5,608 bases of DNA, taken from contig CAAFJI010000210.1 in assembly GCA_900763175.1 (NCBI GenBank), positions 1-5,608 on the forward strand, in the 5' to 3' direction. Within the stretch, counting starts at the first letter, position 1, and every line of letters starts with the position of its first letter. Shown here in pieces: positions 1 to 5,525 of the stretch. The DNA is from Lachnospiraceae bacterium (GTDB lineage Bacteria; Bacillota; Clostridia; Lachnospirales; Lachnospiraceae). The notes beneath the pieces are model-generated. The model saw only the letters and a program-made list of their open reading frames with translations. It had not been told where the DNA came from and did not search any database. Made by a program: the position numbers and the translations under genes.

Positions 1-29
1 AAAAATGTATATTAAAACCTCTTATTTTG

Positions 30-60
30 AAAAAAAGTGCCGACTATATAGCCGACACTT
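30..60 (-). terminator. Intrinsic terminator of the MATE gene
   Basis: Read on the minus strand, the arms at 60-51 and 44-35 form an uninterrupted 10-bp stem containing two G-U wobbles, with a TATATA loop, followed by a run of T (plus-strand A tract 30-36). On the plus strand the same two positions become A-C mismatches, so the hairpin is better formed in minus-strand RNA. This orientation bias fits termination of the antiporter gene whose stop lies about 50 bp upstream in its own direction. Confidence 0.85.
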
Positions 61-109
61 CTATTCTATATGAAACACATATTCTACTTGTAATCACAGT
101 TTTTCTTTT

Positions 110-1450
110 TTACAGACATAATTTTTTCTTCATATCCTTCATCACGTAAAAATACAGGACGATCAGCAGCAAAGTGGCTACGAGCCAGGCAAAAGGACTT
201 GCCATGCAGGCCATTACATAACTCTTCCGATTCGCTGCCACAACGGCCACCACGCTTCTTCCCAAAAGCTCGGCCACACCGGACAGCATTGGAAGCAGGC
301 CATAGCCCATCCCCTGGAAACCATTTCTATAGCAATTTACTACATAAAGAGGAATCATAAACATTCCCACACAGCGAAGGTAAATATCTACCATAGGGAT
401 TACCATATCTGCATTGTCTGAAATAAACAAATAGGAAAAATTCTTTCCCAGGAAAAACAGGATAAATCCAGTGACAGCTGCATAAGTACAGCCGATCACA
501 TCCATGGCACGGAATCCCTGGCGCACACGGTCCAGCTTACGTGCTCCGATATTCTGGGCATTGTATGTAGAAATAGTCGTTCCAACGGCGACAAAAGCCT
601 GGGTAAAGATATTCTCTATCTTAGAGCCTGCAGTAAACGCTGCAACTGCATAGGAACCGAGAATATTAAGAGAGCTCTGCACCATCATGCTTCCAATGGC
701 TGTAATGGAATACTGAAGTCCCATTGGAATGCCCACGCCAATTTGCTTTTTCGCTATATTCCAGTCGAAATGCCAATCCTCTCGTTTTAAATGCAGTTCT
801 GGCACTGCCTTCCAGATATAGATCAGGCAAAGAAAGCCAGATACTCCTTGGGAAATAACAGTGGCCCATGCAGCTCCCGGAGCGCCCCAGTGAAACAGGA
901 TGATAAACACCAGGTCCAGCAAAATGTTCAGGACAGCTGACAGCACCAAAAAATACAGCGGCGTTTTGCTGTTTCCAAGAGCTCGCAAAATACTGGAAAC
1001 AAGGTTATAAAGTACCTGGGTAAAGATTCCGGCGCAAAGGATCATAACATAACCATAAGCTCCGTCAAATATATCCTCTGGTGTATGCATAAAAACAAGA
1101 AGTCTGTGCATTCCCAGCATACTGACAGCTGTCATCAGCACGGCAAGCACGGCTGAAAGGATTGCCGCATTTCCCACTGTTTTGCGCATCTCATCCATTT
1201 TTCCGGCTCCAAACTTCTGGGATGTGAGTACAGTAAATCCGGTGGTAATTCCCATCAGACACCCAATGATAAGGAAAGTAATGGTTCCTGTAGAACCAAC
1301 CGCCGCCAGTCCCTTTGTTCCTACAAACTTTCCCACAATAACCGCATCAGCCATACTGTAAAGCTGCTGGAACACATTTCCGATAAATACAGGGATCGTA
1401 AAGCTGAGCAGCATTTTCATCGGCTTTCCTACAGTCATATCTGTCTGCAT
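110..1450 (-). CDS. MATE family efflux transporter (Na+/H+-coupled multidrug antiporter type)
   Basis: This is a 446-residue polytopic inner-membrane protein, close to the usual length of the MATE family, which exports cationic drugs and metabolites in exchange for Na+ or H+. The N-terminus runs straight into the family's first helix (residues 12-35, with IPVFIGNVFQQLYSMADAVI), then the conserved VGKFVGTKGLAAVG segment at 39-52. About twelve hydrophobic segments follow in two halves. The half-linker landmarks RALGNSKTP (156-164) and QNIGARKLDRVRQG (299-312) and the RNGFQGMGYG motif (375-384) are typical of the DinF/YoeA-like branch. The C-terminus is short and basic (KDMKKKLCL). The ATG start is supported by GGAGG at plus-strand 1460-1464, 9 nt upstream. 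It is a single-gene unit with its own promoter and terminator, divergent from hom. Substrate cannot be told from sequence, and no regulator of MATE genes is adjacent. Confidence 0.95.
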   Translation of the reverse strand: MQTDMTVGKPMKMLLSFTIPVFIGNVFQQLYSMADAVIVGKFVGTKGLAAVGSTGTITFLIIGCLMGITTGFTVLTSQKFGAGKMDEMRKTVGNAAILSAVLAVLMTAVSMLGMHRLLVFMHTPEDIFDGAYGYVMILCAGIFTQVLYNLVSSILRALGNSKTPLYFLVLSAVLNILLDLVFIILFHWGAPGAAWATVISQGVSGFLCLIYIWKAVPELHLKREDWHFDWNIAKKQIGVGIPMGLQYSITAIGSMMVQSSLNILGSYAVAAFTAGSKIENIFTQAFVAVGTTISTYNAQNIGARKLDRVRQGFRAMDVIGCTYAAVTGFILFFLGKNFSYLFISDNADMVIPMVDIYLRCVGMFMIPLYVVNCYRNGFQGMGYGLLPMLSGVAELLGRSVVAVVAANRKSYVMACMASPFAWLVATLLLIVLYFYVMKDMKKKLCL

Positions 1451-1485
1451 CTTAAATTTCCTCCATAAGTAATATTGTCGGAGAG

Positions 1486-1514
1486 ATTATATGCGATATT
1501 TTTCTCACTTGCAA
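1486..1514 (-). promoter_or_regulatory. Promoter of the MATE gene
   Basis: On the minus strand the -35 hexamer TTGCAA (1509-1514) is separated by exactly 17 bp from a perfect -10 TATAAT (plus-strand ATTATA, 1486-1491). Predicted start of transcription is near 1479, giving a leader of about 30 nt that carries the GGAGG ribosome binding site. The -35 matches consensus at four of six positions. Confidence 0.8.
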
Positions 1515-1574
1515 GCCCCTATTTCAATTATTTTTCCAGTTTTTTCATGAATTTTTTTCTGTTTCTTTCCTCTC

Positions 1575-1603
1575 TTGACAAATCTTTGATTCTGCCATAG
1601 TAT
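1575..1603 (+). promoter_or_regulatory. Promoter of hom
   Basis: A perfect -35 TTGACA (1575-1580) is followed, 17 bp later, by TAGTAT (1598-1603; four of six matches to TATAAT). Transcription should begin near 1610, leaving a leader of about 105 nt before the hom start codon. The 60 bp upstream is very rich in T runs (1531-1535, 1540-1545, 1552-1558), which could act as an AT-rich upstream element or bend. Confidence 0.75.
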
Positions 1604-1619
1604 TAGAACCACACAGCAA

Positions 1620-1690
1620 GGTGTTAGCATGGGAAAGACATCTGTTTTCTTTATGCTTACATTTGGCAGCATACTTTAAAGGCTAACACC
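1620..1690 (+). promoter_or_regulatory. Structured leader of hom closed by a 9-bp inverted repeat
   Basis: The arms GGTGTTAGC (1620-1628) and GCTAACACC (1682-1690) are perfect reverse complements. They enclose 53 nt that include a second hairpin, TATGCT (1652-1657) with AGCATA (1668-1673). The 3' arm is followed by ATTTTATATA, so the outer stem might act as a weak terminator. The element lies wholly inside the predicted transcript, between the promoter and the hom ribosome binding site. A mini-ORF fills the loop. The pairing is seen in the sequence; its role in controlling hom is inference. No T-box motif is present, and I do not recognise a known riboswitch. Confidence 0.5.
1629..1679 (+). 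CDS. Putative 16-residue leader peptide upstream of hom
   Basis: ATG at 1629 opens a frame of 16 codons ending in TAA (1677-1679), encoding MGKTSVFFMLTFGSIL. It is preceded by AAGGTG (1618-1623), a reasonable Shine-Dalgarno match with suitable spacing. The ORF begins directly after the 5' arm of the 9-bp leader repeat and ends 2 nt before its 3' arm, so part of its ribosome binding site lies in the stem. The peptide has two Thr, two Met and one Ile, which are end products downstream of homoserine, but it lacks the dense run of regulatory codons seen in thrL-type attenuators. It could be chance; translation is not shown. Confidence 0.35.
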   Translation: MGKTSVFFMLTFGSIL

Positions 1691-1714
1691 ATTTTATATA
1701 GAAGGGAGTCCCCC

Positions 1715-3010
1715 ATGGAAGAAAGAGTGATAAATGCGGCCCTGCTTGGGCTGGGAACAGTTGGAACCGGTGTATATAAGGTTCTGAAAGGACAGGAGGA
1801 GGAAATGACAGCCAAGATCGGCTGCAAGGTAAAAATTACCAAAATTCTTGTCCGCAGCCTTGAAAAGGCAGCACAGAAGGTTGAGGATCCTTCTATCCTT
1901 ACTAATGACTGGAATGAGATCAAAGAGGATCCTTCTATAGATATTGTCATTGAACTGATAGGTGGAATCGAGCCTGCTAAAAGTTATATTCTGGATGCCC
2001 TTCATGCCGGCAAACACGTAGTAACTGCTAACAAGGATCTGATTGCCGTCCATGGTCAGGAGCTTCTTGATGCTGCAAAGGCCGCAAAGGTTGATTTTCT
2101 TTTTGAGGCCGCAGTTGCCGGCGGCATTCCGATCATCCGCCCTCTGAAGCAGTGCCTTGCCGGAAATCACCTGAGCGAGGTAATGGGTATCGTAAATGGT
2201 ACCACCAACTTTATCCTTACCAAAATGTCCCAGGATAAAATGGAATTTCAGGATGCACTGGCTCTTGCTACCAAGCTGGGTTATGCGGAGGCTGATCCTA
2301 CAGCTGATATCGACGGCCTTGATGCAGGACGTAAGGTTGCCATTCTGGCCAGTGTTGCTTTTAATTCCAGAGTAGTGTTTGATGATGTTTACATTGAGGG
2401 AATTACCAAAATCTCTGCCAAGGATATCCGCTATGCAAAAGAAATGGGCTGTACGATCAAGCTTCTGGGCGTTGCCCGCAATACAGAAACAGGAATTGAA
2501 GCTTATGTGTGCCCAATGCTGATTCCAAGTGATCATCCTCTTGCCACAGTAAACGATTCCTACAATGCTGTTTTTGTGCATGGAGATGCAGTAGAGGATG
2601 CCATGTTCTTTGGCCGTGGTGCTGGTGAGCTTCCAACTGCCAGCGCTGTAACAGGTGATATTTTCGATATTGTGCGTAATATCCAGGCAAACTGCTGTGG
2701 CCGTATTGGCTGTACCTGCTACAAGCAGCTTCCGGTAAAAAGGATGGAGGATACCTACAACCGCTATTTCCTCCGCCTCCATGTGGAGGATCGCTGTGGT
2801 GTTCTTGCGGAAATGACAGAGGTATTTGCCAAATACCACGTAAGTGTTGCCCAGATCATCCAGCGTGACAGCCAGAATGATAATATGGCTGAGGTTGTTG
2901 TGATCACGGCAAAGGTTCGGGAAGGTGATTTCAAGACTGCCATCCAGGAGCTTGGAGGCCGTGCCGCTGTTAAGAAAATTTCCAAAACCATACGAGTTTA
3001 TGGAAAATAA
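1715..3010 (+). CDS. hom: Homoserine dehydrogenase with C-terminal ACT domain
   Basis: The enzyme reduces L-aspartate 4-semialdehyde to L-homoserine with NAD(P)H, the branch point of the aspartate family leading to threonine, isoleucine and methionine, in the cytosol. The 431 residues are the usual length for the monofunctional ACT-containing form. The N-terminal Rossmann domain shows the dinucleotide loop GLGTVG (12-17) and TANKDL (104-109). The catalytic domain contains FEAAVAGGIP (130-139), NGTTNFI (161-167) and the family signature ADPTADIDGLDAGRKVAIL (193-211), in which D203 and K207 correspond by motif to the catalytic Asp/Lys pair. An ACT domain spans about 351-430, suggesting allosteric feedback, usually by threonine. 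The ATG at 1715 follows GAAGGGAG (1701-1708) and the GxGxxG motif begins 12 residues in, so no upstream start is needed. gpmI follows 89 bp later; no thrB, thrC or aspartokinase gene adjoins. Confidence 0.97.
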   Translation: MEERVINAALLGLGTVGTGVYKVLKGQEEEMTAKIGCKVKITKILVRSLEKAAQKVEDPSILTNDWNEIKEDPSIDIVIELIGGIEPAKSYILDALHAGKHVVTANKDLIAVHGQELLDAAKAAKVDFLFEAAVAGGIPIIRPLKQCLAGNHLSEVMGIVNGTTNFILTKMSQDKMEFQDALALATKLGYAEADPTADIDGLDAGRKVAILASVAFNSRVVFDDVYIEGITKISAKDIRYAKEMGCTIKLLGVARNTETGIEAYVCPMLIPSDHPLATVNDSYNAVFVHGDAVEDAMFFGRGAGELPTASAVTGDIFDIVRNIQANCCGRIGCTCYKQLPVKRMEDTYNRYFLRLHVEDRCGVLAEMTEVFAKYHVSVAQIIQRDSQNDNMAEVVVITAKVREGDFKTAIQELGGRAAVKKISKTIRVYGK

Positions 3011-3023
3011 AAATTTCCGATTG

Positions 3024-3065
3024 AAAAATCTGAGATTTTTGTTACTATATATAAGGAGTAACAAA
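3024..3065 (+). promoter_or_regulatory. Two overlapping hairpins between hom and gpmI
   Basis: Hairpin A pairs AAAAATC (3024-3030) with GATTTTT (3034-3040) around TGA. It is AT-rich with a T-run and at best a weak terminator for hom. Hairpin B pairs TTTGTTACT (3038-3046) perfectly with AGTAACAAA (3057-3065) around a 10-nt loop. The two share 3038-3040. The 3' arm of B covers half of an AAGGAG ribosome binding site (3053-3058) and the first base of the ATG of the following mini-ORF. A -35-like TTGAAA (3021-3026) with TACTAT (3043-3048) 16 bp away is a weak possible promoter, but a start from it would begin inside the ribosome binding site. A role in expression of gpmI is inferred. Confidence 0.45.
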
Positions 3066-3088
3066 TGAGTACTATTTTATCAGTATAA
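3065..3088 (+). CDS. Putative 7-residue leader peptide abutting gpmI
   Basis: ATG at 3065 starts the frame MSTILSV and ends at TAA 3086-3088. It carries its own perfect AAGGAG (3053-3058) six bases upstream. Its stop codon shares its last base with the AAGGAG (3088-3093) that serves gpmI, so a ribosome finishing the peptide would stop directly on the gpmI initiation site, a geometry suited to translational coupling. The first initiation site can be covered by a 9-bp hairpin. It may alternatively be a non-coding remnant of a duplicated start region, because spacing and the ATGAG context are repeated at gpmI. Confidence 0.4.
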   Translation: MSTILSV

Positions 3089-3099
3089 AGGAGAACATT

Positions 3100-4641
3100 A
3101 TGAGCAAAAAACCAACCGTTTTAATGATTCTTGACGGATATGGCCTGAATGACAGACATGATGCAAATGCTGTATACGAAGCAAATACACCTGTTATGGA
3201 TAAACTGATGGCTGAATATCCTTTTGTTAAAGGTAATGCAAGCGGACTGGCCGTAGGCCTTCCAGAAGGGCAGATGGGTAACTCAGAGGTAGGCCACATG
3301 AACATGGGTGCCGGCCGTATCGTATATCAGGAGCTTACCAGAATCACAAAAGAAATCCAGGATGGAGATTTCTTTAAGAATGAAGCTCTTCTTACCGCTA
3401 TGAAGAATGCTAAGGAGAATGATTCTGCTATCCATTTTATGGGACTTCTTTCTGATGGTGGTGTTCACAGCCACATCACTCACCTTTTCGGACTTCTGGA
3501 AATGGCGAAAAAAGAAGGTCTTAAGAAAGTTTACGTACACTGCTTCCTGGATGGTCGTGACACTCCTCCGGCTTCCGGAAAGGGTTATATCCAGCAGCTC
3601 CAGGCGAAAATGGATGAGCTTGGCGTAGGCCAGATTGGTGTTGTTTCCGGACGTTACTATGCAATGGACCGTGACAACCGCTGGGATCGTGTTGAGCTTG
3701 CTTACAACGCTCTCACCAAAGGCCAGGGAGTAAAGGGAACAGATGCTGCGGAGGCTGTTCAGGCTTCCTACGATGATGGAAAAACAGACGAATTCGTTCT
3801 TCCTACTGTAATCGAGAAGGACGGCAAGCCGGTTGCTGTTGTTTCCGACAAGGATTCCGTTGTATTCTTCAACTTCCGTCCTGATCGTGCCCGTGAGATC
3901 ACAAGAGCTTTCTGTGATGACGCATTTACAGGCTTTGCAAGAGAAAAGAGGCTGGATCTCACCTATGTATGCTTCACAGATTATGATGATACAATCGGGA
4001 ATAAGCTGGTCGCTTTCCACAAGGTTCAGCTTCACAATACCTTTGGCGAATATCTTGCAGCTCACAATATGACTCAGGCACGTATTGCTGAAACAGAGAA
4101 ATATGCTCACGTAACCTTCTTCTTCAATGGCGGCGTTGAGGAGCCAAACAAGGGCGAGGACAGAATCCTGGTGAAATCTCCTAAGGTTCCTACTTATGAC
4201 CTCCAGCCTGAGATGAGTGCTCCTGAGGTTTGCGAGAAGCTGGTTGCTGCTATCAAATCTGAAAAATATGATGTAATCATCATCAACTTTGCAAACCCGG
4301 ATATGGTTGGCCACACTGGTGTTGAGGCTGCTGCTATCAAGGCTGTTGAGGCTGTTGATGAGTGTGTTGGAAAGGCTGTTGAGGCACTGAAAGAGGTTGA
4401 CGGACAGATGTTTATCTGTGCTGACCATGGTAATGCGGAACAGCTGGTTGATTATGAGACTGGCGAGCCATATACTGCTCATACTACTAATCCAGTACCA
4501 TTCATCCTGGTAAATGCAGATCCGAAATATACACTTCGTGAAAATGGCTGCCTGGCAGACATCATCCCAACTCTGATCCAGCTGATGGGCATGGAACAGC
4601 CTGCTGAGATGACAGGCAAATCCCTTCTTGTTGAGAAATAA
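3100..4641 (+). CDS. gpmI: 2,3-bisphosphoglycerate-independent phosphoglycerate mutase
   Basis: This cytosolic glycolytic/gluconeogenic enzyme interconverts 3- and 2-phosphoglycerate through a phosphoserine intermediate and needs two Mn2+ ions, without 2,3-bisphosphoglycerate. The 513 residues match the usual length of about 510. Metal and catalytic motifs of the alkaline phosphatase superfamily are intact: LDGYG with D12, GQMGNSEVGHMNMGAGR with nucleophile S62, DGRDTPP (151-157), FNFRPDRARE (257-266), NPDMVGHTG with D401 and H405, ADHGN with D442 and H443, and H461. The substrate-binding phosphotransferase insert lies between about 80 and 310. The ATG follows AAGGAG (3088-3093) with 6-nt spacing. 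It sits 89 bp behind hom and is probably at least partly co-transcribed with it, since only a weak hairpin separates them. A strong terminator follows. The leading mini-ORF and hairpins suggest leader control. Confidence 0.98.
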   Translation: MSKKPTVLMILDGYGLNDRHDANAVYEANTPVMDKLMAEYPFVKGNASGLAVGLPEGQMGNSEVGHMNMGAGRIVYQELTRITKEIQDGDFFKNEALLTAMKNAKENDSAIHFMGLLSDGGVHSHITHLFGLLEMAKKEGLKKVYVHCFLDGRDTPPASGKGYIQQLQAKMDELGVGQIGVVSGRYYAMDRDNRWDRVELAYNALTKGQGVKGTDAAEAVQASYDDGKTDEFVLPTVIEKDGKPVAVVSDKDSVVFFNFRPDRAREITRAFCDDAFTGFAREKRLDLTYVCFTDYDDTIGNKLVAFHKVQLHNTFGEYLAAHNMTQARIAETEKYAHVTFFFNGGVEEPNKGEDRILVKSPKVPTYDLQPEMSAPEVCEKLVAAIKSEKYDVIIINFANPDMVGHTGVEAAAIKAVEAVDECVGKAVEALKEVDGQMFICADHGNAEQLVDYETGEPYTAHTTNPVPFILVNADPKYTLRENGCLADIIPTLIQLMGMEQPAEMTGKSLLVEK

Positions 4642-4664
4642 TCTTCAACTATGAAAATACCCTT

Positions 4665-4703
4665 TGCGGACTGCCGGAGTTACTTCGGCGGCCCGCATTT
4701 TTT
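4665..4703 (+). terminator. Intrinsic terminator of gpmI
   Basis: TGCGG (4665-4669) pairs with CCGCA (4693-4697), and CTGCCG (4671-4676) with CGGCGG, allowing one G-U pair and one A-C mismatch. The GC-rich stem is followed at once by six T (4698-4703). It lies 24 bp after the gpmI stop codon. Confidence 0.9.
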
Positions 4704-4739
4704 ACAGGCACGGATTTTGGCCTGCCGCTCACATCAGTG

Positions 4740-4795
4740 AAAAATCCCTGTGAAGAGAATGGGAATTCCTTTTCTCTTTCACGGGGATTTTTTTT
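4740..4795. terminator. Bidirectional terminator between gpmI and the small membrane protein gene
   Basis: A long inverted repeat pairs AATCCCTGTGAA-GAGAA (from 4743) with TTCTCTTTCACGGGGATT (4772-4789), with one G-U pair and one bulged base. It is flanked by five A on the left (4740-4744) and eight T on the right (4788-4795), so it can terminate in both directions. It backs up the gpmI terminator on the plus strand. On the minus strand it directly adjoins the stop codon of the 89-residue membrane protein, whose TAA lies in the T tract. Confidence 0.85.
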
Positions 4796-5063
4796 ATTCG
4801 TTAACATCTATTTTCTGTTGAATCCTGCTCTTTACCTCCATGATCCTGTCATTCATTTCTTCCAGCTTCTTCTGAAGGCTGCGGATATAGTGATAACCTG
4901 CGCATAGCGTGACGGAAATTCCCACAGCAAGGATTCCAGCCATGATCATATATCCAAAAGTTCCTTTGCCCTGCCCAGCTCCTGCAATCATACAGTAAAA
5001 CAGGCACCCCGACAAAAAAGCCACAAATATCACGGAAACTACAATTTTCATCACTTTCTTCAT
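4794..5063 (-). CDS. Small two-helix membrane protein with coiled-coil tail, unknown function
   Basis: I do not recognise this 89-residue protein. It has a basic N-terminus (MKKVMK), a hydrophobic segment at about 7-28, a short glycine-rich loop (GAGQGKG, 28-34) and a second hydrophobic segment at about 36-60. The charged C-terminal helix has L63, L67, M70, I74, V77, I81 and I85 at heptad-like spacing, so a coiled coil of about 25 residues is likely, predicted cytosolic. LSGC at 17-20 matches a lipobox, but the residues after Cys are hydrophobic, so a true lipoprotein is doubtful. The ATG at 5063 is chosen because AGGGAGGG sits 8 nt upstream; a GTG at 5099 would extend the frame by 12 residues but would put that ribosome binding site inside the gene. 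It is divergent from the HTH regulator, sharing a promoter region with a palindrome, and is probably regulated by it. Confidence 0.75.
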   Translation of the reverse strand: MKKVMKIVVSVIFVAFLSGCLFYCMIAGAGQGKGTFGYMIMAGILAVGISVTLCAGYHYIRSLQKKLEEMNDRIMEVKSRIQQKIDVNE

Positions 5064-5071
5064 TTCGTTTA

Positions 5072-5079
5072 CCCTCCCT
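5072..5079 (-). promoter_or_regulatory. Ribosome binding site fixing the start of the small membrane protein
   Basis: The minus strand reads AGGGAGGG here, 8 nt before ATG at 5063. This near-ideal Shine-Dalgarno sequence argues for the inner ATG over the GTG at 5099, which lies within the palindrome and has no comparable site. Confidence 0.7.
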
Positions 5080-5083
5080 GATG

Positions 5084-5101
5084 GTGTGTTTATAAACACA
5101 C
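5084..5101. promoter_or_regulatory. Perfect 18-bp palindrome, candidate operator
   Basis: GTGTGTTTATAAACACAC is an uninterrupted palindrome. It lies about 7-24 bp downstream of the predicted transcription start of the small membrane protein gene and 67 bp upstream of the divergent HTH gene. The symmetry and size fit a dimeric HTH repressor site. A contiguous palindrome has no loop and would form only a poor RNA hairpin, which favours a DNA-level site. Binding by the neighbouring regulator is inference. Confidence 0.6.
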
Positions 5102-5114
5102 TATTATGTTTTCA

Positions 5115-5143
5115 ATTTTACCCCGATAATAGATTTATATCAA
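5115..5143 (-). promoter_or_regulatory. Promoter of the small membrane protein gene
   Basis: On the minus strand TTGATA (5138-5143) and TAAAAT (5115-5120) each match consensus at five of six positions and are exactly 17 bp apart. Predicted transcription start is near 5108. A 7-bp inverted repeat, CTATTAT (5101-5107) with ATAATAG (5126-5132), flanks the -10. The HTH gene's own promoter must lie in the same 70 bp. GATAAT at 5125-5130 is a possible plus-strand -10, but no convincing -35 accompanies it. Confidence 0.7.
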
Positions 5144-5168
5144 GAACAAATTGGACAGGTTTTGAAAT

Positions 5169-5426
5169 ATGATCAAGTACGACAAGCTATGGAAAACCAT
5201 GAAAGAACGTCAAATTTCACAATATGCCCTATATACATATTACGATATTGACAGGAAATTGTTAGATCGGTTCCGTAAAAATGAGAACGTGGAAATATTT
5301 ACCCTGGATCGGATCTGCACCATCCTTAACTGTAATATCGAAGATGTGGTAGAACACGTTCCAGATGAAGCGGGTCAGCAGCCAGAGGAAATAAATTCCA
5401 GCTCCGATCGAAGTAATGACGCATAA
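5169..5426 (+). CDS. Small Cro/CI-type helix-turn-helix transcriptional regulator
   Basis: The 85-residue protein is almost entirely one HTH domain of the compact XRE/HTH_26 type: helix 1 at about 4-14 (YDKLWKTMKER), helix 2 and turn ISQYALYTYYDI (16-27), recognition helix DRKLLDRFRKN (28-38), then TLDRICTILNCNIEDVVEHVPD (45-66). The last 20 residues are polar and probably disordered. There is no effector or metal-binding domain, so any signal would come through a partner or through abundance. The ATG follows a modest GGACAGG (5153-5159), 9 nt away. Unlike hom and gpmI it uses CTA (twice), TTA and TCA codons, consistent with low expression or a different history. Divergent placement next to the small membrane protein and the palindrome at 5084-5101 suggest it controls that gene and itself. 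No clear forward terminator follows. Confidence 0.88.
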   Translation: MIKYDKLWKTMKERQISQYALYTYYDIDRKLLDRFRKNENVEIFTLDRICTILNCNIEDVVEHVPDEAGQQPEEINSSSDRSNDA

Positions 5427-5525
5427 AATATAGGGATAAGTTTTAAACCGGTAAAGGATTCTGTGTGTGGTATTTTACCTTTCATTAGAACGTTTTGTAC
5501 TTGTATCTGTTTCATAAATTCCTGT

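Noticed and set aside
1604..1714. T-box or SAM-type riboswitch in the hom leader
   Set aside because: The leader is only about 105 nt, has no T-box core sequence or specifier hairpin, and no SAM aptamer layout that I can see.
1694..3064. 456-codon open frame antisense to hom
   Set aside because: It is exactly in phase with hom codons and exists because hom lacks TTA, CTA and TCA codons. The translation has no recognisable domain, and the sense gene is certain.
3407..4072. Short plus-strand frames inside gpmI (3407-3628, 3833-4072)
   Set aside because: They are out-of-frame shadows with no ribosome binding site logic, and gpmI is intact.
3283..4482. 399-codon open frame antisense to gpmI
   Set aside because: Same phase effect as over hom; the sense frame carries every catalytic motif of the mutase.
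5064..5099. GTG-initiated 12-residue N-terminal extension of the small membrane protein
   Set aside because: The strong AGGGAGGG would then be coding, the GTG lies in the palindrome and has no good SD, and the inner start gives a normal basic N-terminus before the first helix.
5450..5479. GGTAAA/TTTACC hairpin as terminator of the HTH gene
   Set aside because: Only 6 bp with an 18-nt loop and no proper T tract after it; too weak to call.
5375..5515. 46-codon minus-strand ORF starting just after the right-hand terminator
   Set aside because: It overlaps the end of the HTH gene in antisense, its AGGA sits only 4 nt from the ATG, and the product has no recognisable feature.
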